A stretch of 12,292 nucleotides of DNA from Euperipatoides rowelli. Its lineage: Eukaryota; Onychophora; Udeonychophora; Euonychophora; Peripatopsidae. Shown one piece after another: positions 1 through 7,100 of the stretch; position 1 is the stretch's first letter, and each line of letters opens with the position of its first letter. Location of the stretch: the NCBI GenBank assembly GCA_003024985.2, contig PXIH01S0003416.1; one strand, 5' to 3'. A program made the translations under genes and the position numbers. The notes below the pieces were generated by a model that was given only the letters and a program-made list of their open reading frames with translations, ran no database searches and was not told the origin of the DNA.

Positions 1-225
1 TTCACTAGCATGGAGCCGAACAAGAGCGCCACCCCCATTTCCCCCCAAACAAATGATAAGAGCGCAGGCGCCCTTGCTCGCATTTTACGGTATATATGTT
101 GTGCCAGAATGGGTATCTAAAACAAAACTATTTCTGAGAAATCAAACTGTTATAAGTCTAGCCCTATTGTAATTTATGAATACTAGGACAGAATTTAGGA
201 AATAGTAAATAAAACCACGACCATT

Positions 226-254
226 CCGATATTCTGTTCCGGAACACGTATCGG
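226..254. repeat. Nested palindrome: CCGATA / GTTCCGGAAC / TATCGG
   Basis: A perfect 10-bp palindrome, GTTCCGGAAC (236-245), is framed by CCGATA (226-231) and TATCGG (249-254), which are reverse complements. The spacers are 4 and 3 bases. The centre contains a TTCnnGAA dyad like the tail-to-tail unit of a heat-shock element and a CCGGAA core like ETS sites, but there is no adjacent gene start to support a promoter reading. Confidence 0.5.
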
Positions 255-589
255 TTAAGGATTCCCTATTTCAGTGTAAACGTGGCTTTAAGGACTTTGA
301 AAAACAAACAATTACTTGATAAGTTGGACTTTTATAGAGACGTTAAACAAGGACATCCATGTTCTGGTTCTAAAAGAAACTTAGTTCTCTTAGTTCCAGA
401 CTTTGGACCTAGAATTAATTTTTCTCATACAAAAAGTGCCTTTTTTCCCAATAAGCCCAGTAGGCCTGGGTCTAGGGCCCCATCCTCACACTCAGTCCGA
501 TTGTGACTTTTCAAACAATAATTTAAAATACAAAAATTTGGATATAACAAATATTGTATTGTAAGACTAAACTCCCTGAAATCTAATGT

Positions 590-601
590 GATCAGCTGAT
601 C
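590..601. repeat. Perfect 12-bp palindrome GATCAGCTGATC
   Basis: Self-complementary 12-mer in non-coding AT-rich DNA with a central CAGCTG E-box-type core. No associated gene start was recognised. Confidence 0.5.
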
Positions 602-1586
602 GATGGCAATACAAAGTGAAAAATAAAATCAATGTATTGTAGCTTACTTGAAAAAAAAAAAAAAATTAAAAAAAAACCCTGAAGGGCCCCAGATTAGGTA
701 AGAGCCTTGGGCCCGCTATAAACAAAAATGGACCCTGAATGCGGAACCTTACTTGAGGCATTCCGTGGTAAAGGCAAATTCTTCCCTTCCTCTCGCAATC
801 TACTTCTGCACTTAAATATAGAATCAAAAGATAACGTTTCAAAGAAATAACAATACAATATTAAAGTAAAAGAATTATAATTATATACTGTATTTAATTT
901 TAACAATCACTTTTTATAAATAAATGCGGTAAGCTTAATGGCATAAAGCCATTATAAGAGGTCATGTGATCTGTTTATTTAAATGACAAAAATTGACGAT
1001 TATCTCCTGAAAAAAAAAAGTTTCAGTGCTGAGATCAAAATGAAGAATATTTCTTTATTTAATCAATAAAACTGATAGTGGATTTGCAGAAGGATAAATT
1101 AATTAGATTATTTTTGCTCATTAAAGGCAAAAATACTTGGTAATTATTGGTTGAGGTTTTCTAATTTTATTTTGTTTTTATTTCTACATGTTTTATCATA
1201 ACAAGCTAAAAATTGTTTGTTGCTAAGGTCATCTGTATTTTATATGGGAATGCTTGTTTTTTGTTTTGCAAAAAAAAAAAGAACAATTCCTTAACATCAT
1301 TAATTTTTTTTTAATCTGCTAATAAACAACAGAAATCCAATTAATTTGAACAAAATATGTACTGAATTATTAATGCTAATTATTTTTGCAGGTGATAAAG
1401 AGTAGAAGTAATTGTATACCATTGAAACGATATAGAATATTAAAATTATCCCCGTTGAAGAAAGCTCAAATCAGTTATTTTTTCCTCCAATTGAAATAAA
1501 TCAGTTCAATTCAGTTGCGAAATGTTAACCCTCTTCTGATTGAATAATTAATGCAATATTTTGTTAAAAATGATCTTACAAACCAT

Positions 1587-1604
1587 ATTATTATTATTAT
1601 TATT
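1587..1604 (+). repeat. (ATT)6 microsatellite
   Basis: Six uninterrupted ATT units in non-coding DNA. No function is visible. Confidence 0.85.
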
Positions 1605-1938
1605 TGGTGTGTGAGACTTACGACTCTTATCAAGCAAATAAAAATTGAACTGTTATGGATAAAACAGTAAGAAGCGGTCATGGCTTGATTGAAGATGGGG
1701 CAGGATAAGAAATTAATGGAACATTTAGGGAGAGGGGATTAAAGGCTTCATTTCCTTAAATGGCCAACAGATTGGAACTAATTGTAAGAGCCTATATGGA
1801 TCATAGTTTAAGGTTGATTGGGGATAAATAAGATGATAGTGGATTTCGATAACTTTGACACAACTTCCGTCAGTCCTTTCTCCATAATGACGAAAATACA
1901 TGCACAGATGTTAAAATGTTATTTTTGTAGAAAATATT

Positions 1939-2004
1939 TCGCGACCCAGAAAATATACCAAGCGACCCTATTTTGTGTCACGACCCATAGGTTAAGAAAC
2001 CCTG
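1939..2004 (-). mobile_element. hAT-type (Charlie-like) transposon terminal remnant
   Basis: Read on the minus strand from 2004, the sequence starts CAGGGTTTCTTAACCTATGG, continues with GGTCGTGACAC, and has further GGGTCGC boxes. This resembles the known hAT/Charlie-type terminus, CAGTGGTTCTCAACC followed by GGGTCGCGACC. The opposite end was not found in the neighbourhood and no matching 8-bp duplication was recognised, so this is a decayed or solo end. An open frame of 98 codons spanning 1818-2114 runs through this remnant and is not considered a gene. Confidence 0.5.
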
Positions 2005-2047
2005 GTTTACAGAATAGTGAGAAACTTATAAGTAATAGTAATTTAAT

Positions 2048-2062
2048 GATGATGATGATGAT
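2048..2062 (+). repeat. (GAT)5 microsatellite
   Basis: Five uninterrupted GAT units just downstream of the hAT-like terminal remnant. No function is visible. Confidence 0.85.
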
Positions 2063-2290
2063 AAGGAAAAGACTGAAGATTGTCAAAATATTATGTATAT
2101 CACATAATTATTAGTATTTTTTTCACACTAGGCTACTCTTCTGAGGAGAAAATATACCCACTTTTGTTTGATTAATTATATTAATAAACAAATTTTCTCT
2201 GTCATTCCGAACTCTTTAAATTGATTTTTATCCACAATGGTTTGTCCAATTGACTTACGTTTTTTTGTGTTAGGTTTGTTTTAATGGTCC

Positions 2291-2465
2291 GAATATATGT
2301 ATATAAAAGGTCAAGGTCCTAGGTGGTTACATGGGGGTGTAGCGAGGGGAGGGGGGGATATCAAAATTTTTTCAAATTCTCCAATGAAATTTGTCACCCT
2401 AGACGTCTAGAATATGTATCTAAAAGGTAAAGGTCCTAGGTGGTCACATGGTGGTGCTAGGGGGC
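2291..2465 (+). repeat. Two-copy direct repeat (about 55-60 bp core, 117-119 bp apart)
   Basis: The core GGTCCTAGGTGGTNACATGG occurs at about 2315-2334 and 2432-2451 within longer matching blocks (2291-2350 and 2410-2465). The upstream sides also match (GAATAT..GTAT.TAAAAGGT.AAGG). Similarity fades after the GGGG-rich stretch, so the full unit may have been about 117 bp. A perfect 12-bp palindrome, CTAGACGTCTAG (2399-2410), lies exactly where the second copy begins. No coding sense is seen. It could be a tandem duplication within an unidentified dispersed element. Confidence 0.65.
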
Positions 2466-2536
2466 CCCAAAAATCAAAAAGTTGAAATTTGAAAGGTACA
2501 TAGTGTAGACAATGAAAATAGACTTGGACATTTTTT

Positions 2537-2560
2537 GGGGGGATGGGGGGGGGGGGGGGG
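2537..2560 (+). repeat. G-homopolymer tract (G6-AT-G16)
   Basis: Six G, then AT, then sixteen G (2545-2560). Such a tract can form G-quadruplex structures and its length is prone to sequencing error. Comparable shorter runs are G13 at 11243-11255 and C10 at 11457-11466. Confidence 0.8.
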
Positions 2561-3440
2561 AAATAACATGGGAGTGTTTAGCATAGTTCCAAACATGACC
2601 GTCGATTTCGACAGGTTTCTACTAGTTTAAATTTATCATTTTTATATATTGTTTGAGCACAATTTAATTGTAAGACGATCTGATATTCTGTCGATATGAT
2701 CTTATGGCAAGTTTAACAAAAATAACTCAATTTCAACAAAATTAGGGTAAAACGCTCTGTCTTAAAAGAAAAAATATCCTGACAAAAACTGGAATAATTA
2801 GTTCTTTTCTATGTCCAAAATTAGAATAAAATGCCCAAAATTGAGTCTTTATAGGGAAAAAAAACATATAATACAAAAATTTGAAAGAAGACCCAATTTG
2901 GAAAATTAGATGGTGAAAGAGAGCATTTTATCTTAGAGCCAAAAATAAGAATTATTTAATGTGAAAAACTTCATAGATGATTATGAAATTTTGGTTAAAG
3001 TTGGATGAAGTAAAACATCTTTGTGTTGAAGAAAAGGGGAGACAGACAGACAGAGACATAAAATTCCCTCTGCTAACAAAATTAGGAAATAATTTTTAAA
3101 AATGAATATACTTCACCAAGGATTTGCTTAGCAGTTAGACTGATATCAATTAAAGTGACTGCTTTGTTTCCACAGAATAAAGACCATACTATTTCCTTAT
3201 GTCTTAAACCATAAGGAGTGATTGATGGACTAAGAATTATTTCATAGTTCCTCTGCAAGCACGACCACAAACTGTGTATCAAATTAAACTTATTGATTTG
3301 TAGATTCACACTATTTGTCACTTACGGTCATCAACCATATATCAAAATAAAGCATTTGATTTCTATATTTACCATTAACTCACTCGATGTCATTATGTGG
3401 TCAAACGTTTAATGAATTTTTTAATTACTACACCTTAGAA

Positions 3441-3768
3441 AAATGCTTAGAAATCAAGAGGAGGGAGCGCAGTAGAAGCAGCAGCAGAGGAATAAGAAGC
3501 AGGAATAATTACAGTATAAAAAGAATATGAATCAAGAATAAGCAGAAGAAAAAGAAACAGAAGAAAAAGAAGCATAGTACAGAGAAATATAGGTGTGAAT
3601 GTCTAAATCCCGATTCCCTGGGTTGTTTAGGCATGATGGTCTGACATTGCGCCAAACCTTGCCCTTACAGGCCCTGTCGGACTGCCTATTGTCATTGCAC
3701 AAAGGTATAGGTCACCAAAAGGCTCCTGCCTTGATCCTGATTCATAGGAAATGCTTAGAAATCCAGAG
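3441..3768. mobile_element. 288-bp inserted element flanked by 20-bp direct repeats (probable retroposon, SINE-like; family unknown)
   Basis: AAATGCTTAGAAATCMAGAG occurs at 3441-3460 (M = A) and 3749-3768 (M = C), 19 of 20 identical. Between them lie 288 bp (3461-3748) of different character: a purine-rich AG/AAG/CAG-type stretch (about 3461-3592), then GC-richer unique-looking sequence (about 3593-3748). Long, slightly diverged flanking repeats fit a target-site duplication made by target-primed reverse transcription. No poly(A) tail adjoins the right copy and no T-run adjoins the left copy, and I could not fit convincing Pol III A and B boxes on either strand, so SINE identity is not established. 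Its purine-rich end sits at the left, which is unusual if the element is in + orientation. Confidence 0.6.
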
Positions 3769-4117
3769 TACATTGTAGTATCATATGTTTAGTAAGTTAA
3801 AGGTAAACAACATTAATAAATTGGCTAAGACTTGTTTACATAGTTATATTAATTTGAATAAAGTTTAAAGTATTGTTTATTATATATCATAAGCAGACAT
3901 ATTATTACTCAGTAGATTATGTTGTTTCAATCTAAAAATATAGCCAATTTAAATCCACTTCAATTTTCCAAACAGCAAGGCAAAATTTGCTCAAGTTCTA
4001 AAAAAAATAGTTTGAATATTAGTATTTTTCTTGAACAAACATAAATTTAATTCATTATACATATCATTTAATGCTTAAAATAGTAGTAAAGTTTCATGTA
4101 AAAAAATATGTTTCAAT

Positions 4118-4156
4118 TAAATTAACGTAACTTAATTTTTTTTTTGTCTTTCCCAG
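4118..4156 (+). promoter_or_regulatory. 3' splice site (branch-point candidate, polypyrimidine tract, AG) of the giant exon
   Basis: A T-rich tract of about 20 bases runs into CTTTCCCAG, with AG at 4155-4156. Upstream TTAAC/GTAAC-like sequence (about 4120-4133) could serve as branch point. In-frame stops lie just upstream, so the coding frame cannot extend further left. Reading from the TTG at 4144 would translate the polypyrimidine tract and is not a credible start. Because the exon begins with GA, a coding upstream exon must end in a partial codon base other than T, since T would create TGA. Confidence 0.8.
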
Positions 4157-7100
4157 GAATGAGAGTCAAGACTGTGGAGAAGAAACTTCAACTTTTGGAG
4201 TACTATCAGAAACACAAGAAATTTGATACAGCTTCTGTTGGCATCAATACAGAAGAAATCTCTTTTCCACAAAGTTCTTCCTTAAGTGAGCCCCCATTTC
4301 CTGTTTCTTCGGAGTCGCCAGCTCCTTTTGTTTATCATCAGGTTATTTCTGAAAATTCACATCAAAATGTTTATAGGATAAGGCCCAGGAAATCTCGAAC
4401 TTCCTCACTTAGCAGTCTATCTCGCTCAGATTCACCAAGCAATAGCTATCCCATTCCTTCCGGTAGTATTTCCCCAGAATGCAATTGGTCCCATCAAACT
4501 CTCCATTGTAAAAGCCCCCAGATATTACTGCCACACTCGACTCTAGAGGGTAGCGAACAGTATACCTATCATGACATTTCTCAAACAAATTCTTTACACG
4601 ATACCAGCAGTGTTTGGCAGGAAAGTTACTTTCCAAGTCCGTACAATGATGATCTTGAGGATTACGATATGTGTGATCAACAAAATAATCATTCAACACC
4701 TGATGTATCTCAAATGAATCCAGATTCAACTTTAAACCAGGAAGAACCAATCTTAAATGAAAATAATTTAGGGTTAATAATTAATAATGTGTGCAGCTTA
4801 CGGGAAGATCCATCATTTGAGAAATTAACGGTGTATGATTGGGTAGATGATGATTTAACTAGTAGTGGTGGTAAAACTACTGGTTTTTTAGCAAGGAACA
4901 AAAAAGCAAAATTAGTTACAGCCAACTATTTAAAAAATTATCCTTATTCTCATATTATTAATACTAAAATGAAGAAAAAAAGTCGGAAAAAAAAGTACAA
5001 ATCACCTTTAATAAACTGCCCATCTCCAGTTCTTTGTAAATCTAAAAACAGTAGGGTAATTCCATATTATAAAAAATCTTTGCAGCAGAGGCAAAAATGG
5101 GAAATGGTTCCCAATGTTCGGAAATCCTTGAGGATACGTATCCGTAAACTCACTAATGTTGTACAAGTTGCTGACGACACTATATCTTCATCAAAAACAA
5201 AGGAAAATAGCATGCAGCTGGATGGGAATTCCATTTTGGCTGGTCCGATAACTAATGAAAATAATAATTCTAGTACCTACTCAGTAAATGGCCACTCGGA
5301 AAATCTGAGCGAATCCATTCCTTTTGGAAGGGATGGTGACAAATCAATTGATTCGACTAAAGGAACACAAATAAATGAAGTCACAACACTTTCTTCTGAA
5401 AGTGTGGAAAATTCCACCACTGTTTTACCACCGAATCATCAAATCCAGCAAAAAGCTAGTGAAAAAGAAATTACCGAGTCAGAAAATGTTATGAAAATAG
5501 GAAATCCATCTTGTAAAAGTATAACTCCAGAACAGACAGCTACAGGATATATCCCTGCAGAAGTGAAATCAATATCCAATAAAATTAATGACATGCCTAT
5601 TGATTCACAGTTCCCTGTAGGCACAACAGAAGTAAATGATTACACGAAACCATCAGAGAACATATCAGATGCAACATACAAAGTCACAACACTTTCTTCT
5701 GAAAGTATGAAAAATCCCACCACTGTTTTATCACCGAATCATAAAATCCAGCAAAAGACTAGCGAAAAAGAAATTACAGTGTCAGAAAATGTTATGAAAA
5801 TAGGAAATTCATCTTCTGAAAATACAAATCCAGAACAGACAGTTATAGAATATATCCCTGCAGAAGTGAAATCAATATCCAATCAAAGGAAAGCATTGGA
5901 GAACATATCAGAAGTAACACACAAAACTGAAATAATGGTGCCACAAGAGAGAGACTCTGAACTGGGGAATTTTAAAGAATGTCTGAATTTAAAACAAACA
6001 TTGAGTGAAGGAAAACAGATAGATACATTAAAGGAAACAAATCTCCCAAGTGTTAAAATTATTTTAAAAGATGTGATGAAACTGAATAATATTTGTGAAC
6101 ATTCTGAAAATTTAAAGATTGACAAGATAAAACAGCCAAAAACACCAAAGACTAAATCAATCAGTGATTCAGTAATGAAGATCAAAAAAGAAGCTAACAG
6201 GATTGAAAAAAGAAAGAAAATCATCAAAAAAGTAACCAATCTAGAAATTAAAAGAGAAATAACGGAGAATCAACAAGAGACGGCTTCCAAACCATCAANA
6301 AACAAGAATCCAAATAATGAAGGAGAAACAATAAGTAGTGAAATATTTAATACATTAGTTGAAGAACATACATTAAGGATGGAAGTTATGGGTCCGGAAA
6401 ATATAAATGAACTTATACAGAGTGATGTAGAAATACATAATCAGATAACAGACAATAGTGAAGAGATATCAACAAACAAGGTGGTTTGTGTATCTGATGA
6501 AAAAAGGGCATTAAGTGATGACGTGGTGGGTCGTGAGATTACAGAGGAAAATAAATCAAGTTGCAAAGAAGCTGAAGATGAGTTATTAACTAGTATGAGG
6601 CAAAGTGATGAAGAAGGGATATTATTAGGCAATTTGAAAACATACGTACAAGAGGTATTTCCAGATTGTAAAGAATTAGTCAGTCACGATATTAGAGAGG
6701 AAAATACTAAAAGTCAGAAAGAAATTGATATCTTATCTCTTCAGGAATATAGTATGAAGGGAGGAACTTCAGTAAGCAAGGAAACAAGTCCTAGCTCTAT
6801 TGAAAATAAGGTATTAAATGACAAAAAAGATGAAATAGTTTTGAAGGAAAAAGAAATTTTTGGTTCAAAACAAAGTTTGAATAAGAAAGATAACATCCAG
6901 TGTCTAAACGAGGATGAGAATGAAGCTAAATTATCTTCTGTTAGTGGAACACACTCGATAAATCTGTCTATAGCTGACATGGCAAGATTACTAGATTCAG
7001 GTGATGATGACAATTCAAACAAAGAATATGTTTTTGTATCATCTGATTTAGCAAATGTTGATTCAACTGAGCAGGTTTTTGTCTTTGAGACAGCAGAAGC

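Larger units (their letters stand above)
1..1938. other. Non-coding stretch: intron or intergenic DNA upstream of the giant exon
   Basis: No supportable gene was seen. Contents beyond the items listed separately: a GC-richer start (1-90) with GAGCGC/GGCGCC words; GGGCCC-bearing patches at about 450-500 and 675-745 that look like decayed transposon sequence around AT-rich DNA with a long A-run (about 651-677); and AT-rich sequence with A and T runs up to 1560. An open frame at 282-506 overlaps the GC-rich patch and shows no recognisable protein. An acceptor-like TATTTTTGCAG at 1381-1391 is followed by 35 open codons to a TAA at 1497 but has no matching donor. Confidence 0.6.
2005..4117. other. 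Non-coding stretch, probably intron, leading to the giant exon
   Basis: AT-rich sequence with the direct repeat, the G-run and the 288-bp insertion listed separately. The remainder (about 2580-3440 and 3770-4117) is A/T-rich with no supportable + strand exon. A minus-strand open frame of 79 codons (3321-3082) looks somewhat protein-like and is discussed as a finding rather than annotated as a gene. Confidence 0.55.

Noticed and set aside
282-506. 74-codon + strand frame
   Set aside because: It does not begin at an ATG in good context, runs into a GGGCCC-rich, repeat-like patch, and has no recognisable protein content.
694-906. 70-codon minus-strand frame
   Set aside because: It spans a GC-rich repeat-like patch and AT-rich DNA. 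Composition changes abruptly along it and nothing is recognisable.
1392-1499. Exon-like stretch of 35 codons after TTTTTGCAG
   Set aside because: There is no matching donor, it ends in a stop in the only open frame, and length and composition fit chance.
1818-2114. 98-codon + strand frame
   Set aside because: It runs through the hAT-like terminal remnant and the (GAT)5 microsatellite; a chance frame.
3593-3748. Pol III A/B boxes in the 288-bp insert, either strand
   Set aside because: TGGCGCAATG on the minus strand resembles an A box, but no acceptable B box lies at a suitable distance.
4144-4158. Upstream TTG start adding five residues to the giant frame
   Set aside because: These bases are the polypyrimidine tract and AG of a strong acceptor, and TTG starts are not expected in animal nuclear genes.
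5380-5883. CRISPR-like or satellite array interpretation of the repeats
   Set aside because: There are only two in-frame copies inside a coding exon, with no short repeats or spacers.
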